A stretch of 61,056 nucleotides of DNA, taken from a virus. Both the position numbers and the translations under genes were made by a program. This document shows, one piece after another, positions 7,823 to 14,528 of this stretch; the stretch's first letter is position 1, and every line of letters begins with the position of its first letter. The notes beneath the pieces were generated by a model. The model worked only from the letters and a program-made list of their open reading frames with translations. It was not told the DNA's origin and ran no database searches. The stretch spans positions 1-61,056 of IMG/VR virus record IMGVR_UViG_3300043256_000368. The stretch is one strand, 5' to 3'.

Positions 7823-9682
7823 ATGGAATTGACCAGAGAACAACGGGACGCGGTAAAGACGAACGCCTGGGAGGTCGTCGTGATCGCCGGTGCCGGTAGC
7901 GGTAAGACTCGTGTGATCACCGCACGCATTCGCCACCTACTCTCGAAAGGGGCCTCGCCCAGCGAGATTCTCGTGCTGACGTTTACCCGCAAGGCGGCTG
8001 GTGAGATGCGCGATCGCCTTGAACAATCGATAATGGCCGACGGTGGTGACGTCCGTCGCTCCACAAACGGGTTGCTGATGGGGACGTTCCACTCGATCGC
8101 CCTGCACATCCTCCGGCAAAGCGGGCACATGATTGGGTACACGACCGGCACCATCACCATGTTGGATCCGGCCGACGCCGACCTACTTCTGGAAGATTGC
8201 TGTCGGGACATCGGGCTCATTCAAACGGACATCGACGGAACCGATCATTGGTCATTCGGTCTCTCGTGGAAAGCTGTGCGAAATGCGCGCGAAAAGCTGT
8301 ATCAGACAGGCGATGAACCCGGCAATCGACACCTAGCGACCTTGATGCGTCGGTATCAGTCCGAGATGTTCGGCATGAACGTGGTCGACTTCGGGACTCT
8401 TTTGGTTCAATGCCACCGAGTTCTCGAAATTCCGAAGGTGCGCGCCGGCTGGCAGGCAAAGATCCGGCACGTACTCTTGGATGAGGCCCAGGATTGCGAC
8501 ACGATGCAATACCGGCTCCACAGATGTTTCGCACCGCCGGCGACGTTCTTCTCGGTCGGGGATACCCGTCAGTGCATCTACACGTGGCGAGGCGCTCGAC
8601 CCGACCTGATGGTCACGAAGGAGCACACGCGCACGACACCGTTAGCGATTCACTCCTTGACAACCTGTTTCCGATCCGGGACCGAGATCGTCCGGTGTGC
8701 AAACAATCTGATCGCCAACAACGTCGATCCCTTGGTTCATCCGATGGTCAGTGCCCACGACTGGCCGGGAGAGGTTTCGCTTCAAATCGGTCGATCGCAG
8801 GATGTGGCTGAACTTGTCAAGCGATCGCACGGCGGTGGGTGTGCCGTTGATAGGACAGTACCGTTCTTCGGCTGGAGTGACATAGCCGTCCTCTCCAGGA
8901 GGCACCTACCGCTCAAATCGCTAGGTCGGTGCTTGGACGAGATGGAGATCCCTTTTCAGCACGTCGGCCGAGGGTTCGAAGTCTGCCAAACGGAAGAATT
9001 TCGCCAGATGCACGCATGTTTGCGACTGGCAATCAACGACCGCGATGAGATGGCCTTTCGACGGGTGCTCGCCATCTATGACCCTAACTGTCATCCGGTA
9101 TACACACGAATTCGAGCACGCGCATCGGAATTGGGTATCCCGAGCGTACAGTTCTTATTATCAGAACGAGACACGTATACGGCGGATGTCCGCGCGTTGA
9201 TTGCGGCCGTTACCAAAGCTGCCCAGACGCAGACGATTGGCGAGTTGATGCCGGGGCTTCGCGCCCGTCTCCCGGACCACGGGGTTGCAAGCCAAAACGC
9301 CGAGTGGTTCTGGATGAACCACTGTTTCGAGTTGACGGTTGCGGACGCTCTGATGTGGTATGGCCTGTCCGACGCGCAAGATGACATCCGGGATGGAGAC
9401 CACGTCACCCTGTCAACGATCCACGCGGCGAAGGGACTCGAGTGGCCGTTAGTAATCGTGCTCGATCTCAACGAAGGAAATCTGCCGTCCTCGCAATCGG
9501 TCAAAGACGCCAGGCTGGTACCTGATGAACGCAGAGTGTGCTACGTGGCCATGACTCGTGCGAAAGAACGGCTGATCTTTCATTACCGCACACGGAACGA
9601 ACAGAAGGACCGAGTTCAACCGCCGTCTCGCTTTCTGGATGAGATCCGTTGTGACGAAGGGGCGCTGACCCCGGAGGTGTAG
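7823..9682 (+). CDS. UvrD/PcrA-type superfamily 1 DNA helicase
   Basis: The 619-residue protein shows all the SF1A helicase motifs in order. They are the Q motif LTREQRDAV, motif I AGAGSGKT (about residue 22), Ia TFTRKAAGEMRDRL, II LLDEAQDCD (about 217), III VGDTRQCIYTWRG (about 248), IV CFRSG, V STIHAAKGLEWPLVIVLDL, and VI VCYVAMTRAKERL (about 572). It would unwind DNA 3' to 5' using ATP. It is slightly shorter than cellular UvrD (about 720) and lacks the C-terminal extension. It follows the SMC-like ATPase by six bases, so a joint role in replication restart, recombination or end processing is likely. The motifs appear intact. Confidence 0.95.
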   Translation: MELTREQRDAVKTNAWEVVVIAGAGSGKTRVITARIRHLLSKGASPSEILVLTFTRKAAGEMRDRLEQSIMADGGDVRRSTNGLLMGTFHSIALHILRQSGHMIGYTTGTITMLDPADADLLLEDCCRDIGLIQTDIDGTDHWSFGLSWKAVRNAREKLYQTGDEPGNRHLATLMRRYQSEMFGMNVVDFGTLLVQCHRVLEIPKVRAGWQAKIRHVLLDEAQDCDTMQYRLHRCFAPPATFFSVGDTRQCIYTWRGARPDLMVTKEHTRTTPLAIHSLTTCFRSGTEIVRCANNLIANNVDPLVHPMVSAHDWPGEVSLQIGRSQDVAELVKRSHGGGCAVDRTVPFFGWSDIAVLSRRHLPLKSLGRCLDEMEIPFQHVGRGFEVCQTEEFRQMHACLRLAINDRDEMAFRRVLAIYDPNCHPVYTRIRARASELGIPSVQFLLSERDTYTADVRALIAAVTKAAQTQTIGELMPGLRARLPDHGVASQNAEWFWMNHCFELTVADALMWYGLSDAQDDIRDGDHVTLSTIHAAKGLEWPLVIVLDLNEGNLPSSQSVKDARLVPDERRVCYVAMTRAKERLIFHYRTRNEQKDRVQPPSRFLDEIRCDEGALTPEV

Positions 9683-9683
9683 G

Positions 9684-9956
9684 ATGATGGCACACATGAG
9701 CACTATGGATCGGGCCATTGGAGCCGCTATCCTTCTTGCCCTCCTCGCGTGGGTGTGCCTCGCTCCGCGGCGTGACGGCAAACCACCGCATTTTCGGATC
9801 GTCGATGATCCACGGTTAAAGGTCCAGGTTCAGTTCGAGTGGAAGGATTTGTGGGTCGGCGCCTTCGCGCGTAGATCGCAGGTCGGCCTCCACATCTACA
9901 TCTGCCTCATTCCCTGTTTCCCGATCCACGTCACGATTGCGAGGTTCCCGAAATGA
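9684..9956 (+). CDS. Small single-span membrane protein
   Basis: A 90-residue protein has a transmembrane helix at residues 11-27 (AIGAAILLALLAWVCLA). A basic segment follows, then a beta-rich region of about 50 residues with two cysteines (LHIYICLIPCFPIHVTIARF). The start follows the helicase stop by one base, with ATG at 9684 or 9687. No family is recognised. The stop overlaps the next gene in an ATGA arrangement, so it is cotranslated with a zinc-binding protein. Confidence 0.55.
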   Translation: MMAHMSTMDRAIGAAILLALLAWVCLAPRRDGKPPHFRIVDDPRLKVQVQFEWKDLWVGAFARRSQVGLHIYICLIPCFPIHVTIARFPK

Positions 9957-10138
9957 CCTCGCATAACAGTAGACGACGCCGTTCCCGGTTGCCGGATCAG
10001 GTGGTTGTGCACGCGGACGGCAGTTTTTCACCACTGCCGCCTTCGCTCAAGCGCTGTACGGAGTGCGGGGAAATGTGTTTGGTGGGTTGGGTTCACTGCT
10101 ATCCGTGTGGAGCACTATTGCCACGTAACAAACGATGA
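9953..10138 (+). CDS. Small zinc-ribbon protein
   Basis: A 61-residue protein has a basic N-terminus (SRRRRSRLP) and a compact zinc-ribbon pattern CTECGEMCLVGWVHCYPCG, in which two CxxC pairs could bind one zinc. It overlaps both neighbours through ATGA junctions. It may bind nucleic acid or protein. No specific family is recognised. Confidence 0.6.
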   Translation: MTSHNSRRRRSRLPDQVVVHADGSFSPLPPSLKRCTECGEMCLVGWVHCYPCGALLPRNKR

Positions 10139-10311
10139 AAAAGGGAGGGACGATCCACAAATGGCTGAGATGGGAAGAACTCCCTCTGGACGACCGTCGT
10201 GGTTGGGCGGCATGTGGTGTCAATCTACTGGCGCACGGAAGGTACAGAAAATCTTGGAAGGGCGTCAGGTGCAAGAACTGTCTCCGCCGTAAGACCACGA
10301 CAAGGACCTAG
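10135..10311 (+). CDS. Very small basic zinc-type protein
   Basis: A 58-residue frame starts at an ATG overlapping the preceding TGA. It contains HKWLRWEELPLDDRRGWAAC, then KSWKGVRCKNCLRRK, ending with a basic TTTRT tail. One CxxC pair plus an upstream cysteine and a histidine could hold a metal. The frame closes at a TAG and remains open beyond it to 10494, where the next stop overlaps the following start codon. That raises the question of whether the two halves were once, or still are, one protein. Confidence 0.5.
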   Translation: MKKGGTIHKWLRWEELPLDDRRGWAACGVNLLAHGRYRKSWKGVRCKNCLRRKTTTRT

Positions 10312-10326
10312 ACGGGAGCGGCGCGG

Positions 10327-10494
10327 ACGTCCAGCTTCGACAACGCGGCCAACTGGTCTCCTCGCGGTAAGCCGCAGCGTGGAGACATTTGCGTATTCCC
10401 GGCAAGCAGCGTGGTGGCCCAAGCAGTCGGTCAGGAACCGACCGTGTTGGAGCGAATCCACGTGGACCGGCACTGTGGGAGGATCGGTCGGTGA
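10327..10494 (+). CDS. Small frame with NWSPxGxP motif and no standard start codon
   Basis: The frame is open directly after the preceding TAG and ends in a TGA that overlaps the next gene's GTG, as a real translated gene in this operon would. No ATG, GTG or TTG is available near its beginning. The best ribosome binding site (GGGAG at 10314-10318) is eight bases before an ACG at 10327. The predicted product has SSFDNAANWSPRGKPQRGD followed by ICVFP. It resembles the N-termini of the two tail proteins at 50994 and 52272 (N-W-S/A-x-G-x-P-x-x-x-D). It may be a truncated copy, a readthrough extension of the preceding gene, or a gene with a rare start codon. Confidence 0.35.
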   Translation, partial: TSSFDNAANWSPRGKPQRGDICVFPASSVVAQAVGQEPTVLERIHVDRHCGRIGR

Positions 10495-10793
10495 AAACTA
10501 CCTTGAAGCAAATCGGGCAAACTGTGGAATGGCTGTCCGATGTTAAGGACTTCTTGGAGGCGATGCGCTTACTTGCAAACGTGACGCTCGGCCTGCCGGC
10601 ACGGTTGCGTTTCTTTCACCGGAGTTGGTACACCTGCACGTTTTGCGGTCACAGGTTCAACCGGGAACTTCATATTCCGAACAAGGCTGCGCGCCGGCAT
10701 CCGCGCACGGATGGCTCGCATAGGCGTTACGCTGGTTGGAATCCTCCGGATCAAGTTACGTGGTGGTGTCCTGTTTGTTTACCCATTGATTGA
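10491..10793 (+). CDS. Zinc-finger protein
   Basis: The 100-residue protein starts at a GTG eight bases after GGGAGG. The N-terminal half is helical (TLKQIGQTVEWLSDVKDFLE). The C-terminal half has CTFCGH and WWCPVC pairs about 45 residues apart, with a histidine-rich and basic loop between them, fitting a single zinc site. No known family is recognised. It belongs to the run of small metal-binding proteins between the helicase and the replication initiator. Confidence 0.65.
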   Translation: MKTTLKQIGQTVEWLSDVKDFLEAMRLLANVTLGLPARLRFFHRSWYTCTFCGHRFNRELHIPNKAARRHPRTDGSHRRYAGWNPPDQVTWWCPVCLPID

Positions 10794-10805
10794 GGAGCGG
10801 ATTTT

Positions 10806-11033
10806 ATGCTAAGAGAAGAACTGCATGTCGGGTTGCCCGTCAAGATTCGAATGAGAATAACGGGGCGATATGAGGTGGCGCGTGTCATCCATATTCCGAC
10901 GACCGCCGGTGAGCAAGTCAGGCTAAGTTGTGGGGATAGGATGATTCACCGACACGACGGTGACATCGAACCACGTGACTATGTTCCCCCGGATCGCGGT
11001 CCAAGAATCGATGTGCAACATGGTTGCCGGTAA
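10806..11033 (+). CDS. Small hypothetical protein
   Basis: A 75-residue protein has its ATG about ten bases after GAGGAG. It looks like a small beta-barrel (VGLPVKIRMRITGRYEVARVIHI, an SH3-like pattern) with one or two cysteines. The C-terminus is proline and aspartate rich. No family is recognised. It is the last protein gene before the tRNA. Confidence 0.55.
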   Translation: MLREELHVGLPVKIRMRITGRYEVARVIHIPTTAGEQVRLSCGDRMIHRHDGDIEPRDYVPPDRGPRIDVQHGCR

Positions 11034-11065
11034 GCCGGCGATCCAGATCGAGGAGTAACCCGTGG

Positions 11066-11138
11066 TGCGGGGTAGAGCAGTTGGTAGCTCGCTGGGCTCA
11101 TAACCCGGAGGTCGCAGGTTCGAGTCCTGCCCCCGCTA
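11066..11138 (+). tRNA. Initiator-type tRNA-Met (anticodon CAT)
   Basis: A complete 73-base cloverleaf is visible. Acceptor TGCGGGG (11066-11072) pairs with CCCCGCT (11131-11137) except at 1:72, which is T:T. The D stem is GAGC/GCTC, the anticodon stem CTGGG/CCCGG around CTCATAA, the T stem GCAGG/CCTGC around TTCGAGT, and the discriminator is A. It has the marks of bacterial initiator tRNA: an unpaired 1:72, A11:U24 in the D stem, and three stacked G:C pairs closing the anticodon loop. CCA is not encoded. Phage tRNAs are usually elongators, so an initiator type is notable. Confidence 0.92.
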
Positions 11139-11187
11139 TTTTGGTTTTTGGTGCACTGATGCTGTTGGAAAAAAAGGAGTTGAACTG

Positions 11188-11733
11188 ATGGCTACCGATC
11201 TCGGACCTTGTTGCGTGTGTGAATCCAACGTTGATGTCTACGTTGTCATGCTGCCCGTGAGGGGCTTGGTACCCGGCCATGGCTGGGGATGTGTCGTCTG
11301 CGGTTTACGTGCTGACGGAGCGTTGGCCGTGCTTTGTCGCATTTGCCTTGGCAGACAACCCGTCTACGCATGTCAGGGATTCCTGGGTACGGAGGCGCGG
11401 GTTTCTATTGAGGAACTCCGAAAGCCACACACGCACCGCGCATCGAGGCATCCTGAACTATGTGGACAAACAACTGCCCATCCGGGCGGGGAGGCGCCTC
11501 TAGGTGATGCGGAATTCGTCAGAGTCGCAACGGTGCGCTTCTTGGATCAGCGACTTGCGAGGGTCGAGGAAAGGATGCGGCGGTATGAGACCCACATCAC
11601 CGCCCTGGAAGATCGGTGTGCTAGTCTTGAGCAAGCTTTTCCGATCGAAGCCGGTATCGCCCAACGCAGATCACCGCCGGCGCCTCCCAATGAAACTACC
11701 ACCCAGCGTGCGCCGGAGTCACTATCACGATGA
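11188..11733 (+). CDS. Cysteine-rich protein with C-terminal coiled coil
   Basis: The 181-residue protein starts at an ATG nine bases after AAGGAG. The first 70 residues hold CCVC, CVVC and CRIC pairs, consistent with two zinc sites. Residues about 115-150 form a coiled coil (RFLDQRLARVEERMRRYETH). The tail is proline-rich. It overlaps the start of the replication initiator gene (ATGA), so a role in initiation, such as helping load the host helicase or oligomerising the initiator, is plausible. I recognise no family. Confidence 0.65.
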   Translation: MATDLGPCCVCESNVDVYVVMLPVRGLVPGHGWGCVVCGLRADGALAVLCRICLGRQPVYACQGFLGTEARVSIEELRKPHTHRASRHPELCGQTTAHPGGEAPLGDAEFVRVATVRFLDQRLARVEERMRRYETHITALEDRCASLEQAFPIEAGIAQRRSPPAPPNETTTQRAPESLSR

Positions 11734-12842
11734 ACCAACCGGCCCAGCGTCCAGCGAGCGCCACCCGCGGGCGTTGGCACAACCACCTTCCGGAGTGGGT
11801 TGAGGCGTCCGATCTCTACGCGCGGCTGCCGCAAACCGGCAAGAGGTTTCTCCAGGCGGTTGCCGATGCGTGTCAACCACCAGGCCCCGACGGATCCCTC
11901 GTGGGTGCGTTCGGTGGCCACCAGTTGATTACGAGCATCGGATGCCAGCCGTCGACGTTTTGGGCCTACGTCGAGCTATTGGAAGCGGTGGGACTGCTCG
12001 TGACGCTCAATCGTGGCGGCCGGTTGACGTTCAGGGTTGGCGGTGACACTCGCAACGTCGGCAACGTCTACGGGATTCCTGGCACGCGTGGAGCGCTGAA
12101 CGCGCGTCGTTGCCAGAGGGAAGTGTGTCGCATGGTTCGGACGGCCGACGGTGCTCTCCATCGACAAGTGCTGCAGCCGGGAACGCAGGCGACACTCTGG
12201 CATCCCGACGACCTGAAGCCCGAAGCGCCACCTGTGCATTGCTCTGTGAAGTCTCCCGAAATCGGAGTGGGGGTACTCCGAAAATCGGAGTGGGGGTACT
12301 CCGAAAATCGGAGTGGGGGTACTCCGAAAATCGGAGTGGGGGTACTCCGGGAATCGGAGTCTACCATCCTGTCTGGTATCCCTGGTAAAAAAACCATGGT
12401 GCGGAGAGATGGTGTTTGCACACAAACTCACAGAAAGAAAGTTCCCCTGGCCGATCTCGTGAAGGCGGATCTGACGAACACCGGCCGGCTAATGACGCTA
12501 TTTGCAGAGGCCGTGCAGAACGGGCTGATCGACGATACGGAGGCGCGCCAACTCGATTGGGTTGGGATGGCCGAACGTGCGATCCGGGTTGCTCGAAACC
12601 CCGTAAAGATGTTCGTTTCAAACATCAAGCACGGTGACCGTTGGCACTTTATCGCCATCGAAGATGAACAAGCCGCACAAGGACGACTCAAGCAATATCG
12701 CCATGACGACGGCCAGGCAGACGACATGGAGGGCGAAGACCCTCGACTTGTCGGCGGAGATTTTCGTCGTCTATTGATTGCCGAATTGGAGTTGGAACAA
12801 ACAGGAACAGTGAACGGCCGCCCCGGGGCCGCACCCCGATAA
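11730..12842 (+). CDS. Replication initiator protein with internal origin repeats
   Basis: The 370-residue protein starts at an ATG overlapping the upstream TGA. Residues about 45-110 look like a winged-helix DNA-binding domain (RFLQAVADAC, then STFWAYVELLEAVGLLVTLNRGGRLTFR). Residues about 175-215 are encoded by the five-unit 23-bp repeat array. The C-terminal half is helical, with an acidic stretch before the end. A DNA-binding N-terminus, an origin inside the middle of the gene and a helicase-recruiting C-terminus is the arrangement of lambda O and related initiators. No polymerase or primase is present, so it presumably recruits host machinery. Function is inferred from layout, not sequence identity. 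Confidence 0.7.
   Translation: MNQPAQRPASATRGRWHNHLPEWVEASDLYARLPQTGKRFLQAVADACQPPGPDGSLVGAFGGHQLITSIGCQPSTFWAYVELLEAVGLLVTLNRGGRLTFRVGGDTRNVGNVYGIPGTRGALNARRCQREVCRMVRTADGALHRQVLQPGTQATLWHPDDLKPEAPPVHCSVKSPEIGVGVLRKSEWGYSENRSGGTPKIGVGVLRESESTILSGIPGKKTMVRRDGVCTQTHRKKVPLADLVKADLTNTGRLMTLFAEAVQNGLIDDTEARQLDWVGMAERAIRVARNPVKMFVSNIKHGDRWHFIAIEDEQAAQGRLKQYRHDDGQADDMEGEDPRLVGGDFRRLLIAELELEQTGTVNGRPGAAPR
12252..12360 (+). repeat. Five-unit iteron array inside the initiator gene (array A, probable origin)
   Basis: Dyads begin at 12252, 12275, 12298, 12321 and 12344 with an exact 23-bp period. The three central copies are ACTCCGAAAATCGGAGT. The first (TCTCCCGAAATCGGAGT) and last (ACTCCGGGAATCGGAGT) are degenerate, as expected at array ends. 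The linker is GGGGGT. An A-run and a CACCATGGTG-type palindrome follow. The array is translated in frame as part of the initiator. Iterons inside the initiator gene are the classic lambdoid origin design. Confidence 0.85.
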
Positions 12843-12894
12843 TCCGCCCGCCGTGGGAGGAGACGTCCGCCAAATACCCAGAAAGGAAATACAT

Positions 12895-13419
12895 ATGCCA
12901 ACGGCAACGAAAAAGAGAGCCAAGAAAAAGACTGCGAAAAAGGCGCGAAAGCAATCCGGCTCACGGGCGGCCGGTAGACCGCGACACGAAGCCAATAAGA
13001 GTCTTGGCCGAGGTCTCGATGGGCCGCGCCTCGCGGCTCCGCCCGACAATGGAGGTTTTGATCATGGACTACTCGAGGATAATCCGGCTGATGATGTCAC
13101 TGTCGACACGAGTGACGCCATGGATGAGGGCGAACAGATCCCGCTATTTGAGTATGAGGAGGCGGACGCGAAAGAGATTGCCAAGATGGCCCGTCAATAC
13201 TCTCGAGCGATGAAAGCACGCGTAAAGCTGCTCGAGGAAGAGAAGAGATTTAAGGTGGCGCTCAGCGAGAAGATCAAGGGTTCCGGCGCAAAACCCACCA
13301 AGGAAGGGAAATACAAGGTGCACGCAGGCGACTTGACAATCACGATCACTCCGCAAGTGGTCAGCGAGTCGGTGCGAGTCGCGTTCGATAAGGATGCCAA
13401 GAGTAAAGACACCGACTGA
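12895..13419 (+). CDS. Protein with histone-like lysine/alanine N-terminus
   Basis: The 174-residue protein starts at an ATG preceded by AAAGGAA. Residues 5-20 (TKKRAKKKTAKKARKQ) form a lysine/alanine tract like the tails of bacterial H1-like histones. A linker with an acidic region follows, then a charged helix (IAKMARQYSRAMKARVKLLE) and a small beta C-terminus (KYKVHAGDLTITITPQ). It may bind DNA near the origin just upstream. No family is recognised beyond the basic tract. Confidence 0.6.
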   Translation: MPTATKKRAKKKTAKKARKQSGSRAAGRPRHEANKSLGRGLDGPRLAAPPDNGGFDHGLLEDNPADDVTVDTSDAMDEGEQIPLFEYEEADAKEIAKMARQYSRAMKARVKLLEEEKRFKVALSEKIKGSGAKPTKEGKYKVHAGDLTITITPQVVSESVRVAFDKDAKSKDTD

Positions 13420-13427
13420 TCCTAGCG

Positions 13428-13802
13428 ATGACCAATCGAATTGATTGCCAAACGGCGGAGGCGCGTGTCGAGTTCGTGGCGGCTATGCGGAAAGAATATC
13501 CGGCCGATCCTGAGATTGCCGAGTTGTGCCGGTTGTTGATGCGACTATCGGCGACACATCATCGTTTGCAAGTTGCGTATTGCAATCGAGGAGCGACCCT
13601 AGCGCGGCAACAGCAAGAGCATCGTTGCGAAAGGAAAATCGTCGAGTTGTGCAGCCGGTTCGGATGTGACGGCGCTCCAGTACCGTCATACCCGATGTTC
13701 ATTCGGAATCTTCGCGGTGCTACGGTCAAGCTGGTTGTGCCGAGTGGATCAACGAACGACTCCGCCCAAATCGGCATCGTCGTTCCTGCTGGCCGTTCCT
13801 GA
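13428..13802 (+). CDS. Hypothetical protein
   Basis: A 124-residue protein has a helical, cysteine-containing N-terminal region (ELCRLLMRLSATHHRLQVAY, then CERKIVELCSRFGC) and a beta-rich C-terminus (RGATVKLVVP). The spacing of the helices suggests a small helical-bundle protein. No family is recognised. It follows the histone-like-tail protein by eight bases in the same operon. Confidence 0.55.
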   Translation: MTNRIDCQTAEARVEFVAAMRKEYPADPEIAELCRLLMRLSATHHRLQVAYCNRGATLARQQQEHRCERKIVELCSRFGCDGAPVPSYPMFIRNLRGATVKLVVPSGSTNDSAQIGIVVPAGRS

Positions 13803-13821
13803 AAGGAGAGTGTGCGTAAGG

Positions 13822-14016
13822 ATGCCACAACTTCCATGGCAAGAGTTACAAGAGGCTGCCCGGTTGGCTGTGCGGAAATCATACTGCGAGGGCGACCCGA
13901 AATTCGAGAGCCTATACGCCAACGTTTGCAACGCCGAAAGGTTCATCTGCTACCTCTTGGCTGAGGTTGTAGAGTTAGGTAAGCGCAACCTGGTGATGGA
14001 ACGACGGAGATCCTGA
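13822..14016 (+). CDS. Small helical hypothetical protein
   Basis: A 64-residue, all-helical protein has its ATG after AAAGGAGAG. It contains WQELQEAARLAVRKSYC and a hydrophobic helix near the end (ERFICYLLAEVVELGKRNL). No family is recognised. Its stop is followed after one base by the likely start of the RuvC-like gene. Confidence 0.5.
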   Translation: MPQLPWQELQEAARLAVRKSYCEGDPKFESLYANVCNAERFICYLLAEVVELGKRNLVMERRRS

Positions 14017-14017
14017 G

Positions 14018-14512
14018 ATCAGCGCAAACGAAATAACGGTTCTGGGTATCGACCTCGGTCTCAATTGTGGATGGTGTTTCTACCGCGTAGGCAAAGGCAT
14101 GGTGAGCGGCGTATGGGACATCACGGGTTCAGCAGTGGAGCGCGATGGCGTGAGATACTGTCGGTTTCTCCGATGGCTCGACTGGATCTTGAAGGAGCAC
14201 GGCCTACCCAATGAGATCGTCTACGAAAAGGTGCGCTTCCACGGTAGGAACGCCGGCGTCGACGCCCCGCATTTGTACGGGGCGTTGAAGGGGCTGCTGT
14301 TGGTGTGGTGCGAGATCCACAAAGTACGGTACAGGGGTTTGTGGGTGGCTACGGTTAAGAAATTTGCTACTGGCAACGGAAATGCCAAGAAGGCGATCGT
14401 GCTAGAGGCAGCGCAGCGCCGGTGGCCACAGGCGTGTATCGAGGACGATAACGAAGCCGACGCGCGATGGGTCGCTGCAACTCACGCCGCCAAAATGGTG
14501 CAACGAACGTAG
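14018..14512 (+). CDS. RuvC-like Holliday junction endonuclease
   Basis: This protein has the RNase H fold of RuvC-type resolvases. The first strand holds the catalytic aspartate in VLGIDLGLNCGW, the second acidic residue is in IVYEKVRFHG, and the last acidic cluster is EDDNEADARWVA. This would cut branched DNA before packaging. The first strand lies upstream of the first ATG (14099), so that ATG is too late. The frame reaches back to an ATC at 14018, eight bases after GGAG, with no ATG, GTG or TTG available. The likely product starts (M)SANEITVLGIDLG. Either an AUC start is used or the first codons carry a mutation or error. Confidence 0.75.
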   Translation: MSANEITVLGIDLGLNCGWCFYRVGKGMVSGVWDITGSAVERDGVRYCRFLRWLDWILKEHGLPNEIVYEKVRFHGRNAGVDAPHLYGALKGLLLVWCEIHKVRYRGLWVATVKKFATGNGNAKKAIVLEAAQRRWPQACIEDDNEADARWVAATHAAKMVQRT

Positions 14513-14528
14513 GAAGGTGAAACGAACC

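Noticed and set aside
5564-9682. A Gabija defence system (GajA/GajB)
   Set aside because: The ATPase has no visible TOPRIM nuclease and an SMC-like layout with long coiled coils, so only the helicase neighbour fits. Recorded as a question instead.
889-12360. The repeat arrays as CRISPR arrays
   Set aside because: Units are tandem 23-bp with constant GGGGGT linkers and no unique spacers, and no cas genes are present. They fit iterons.
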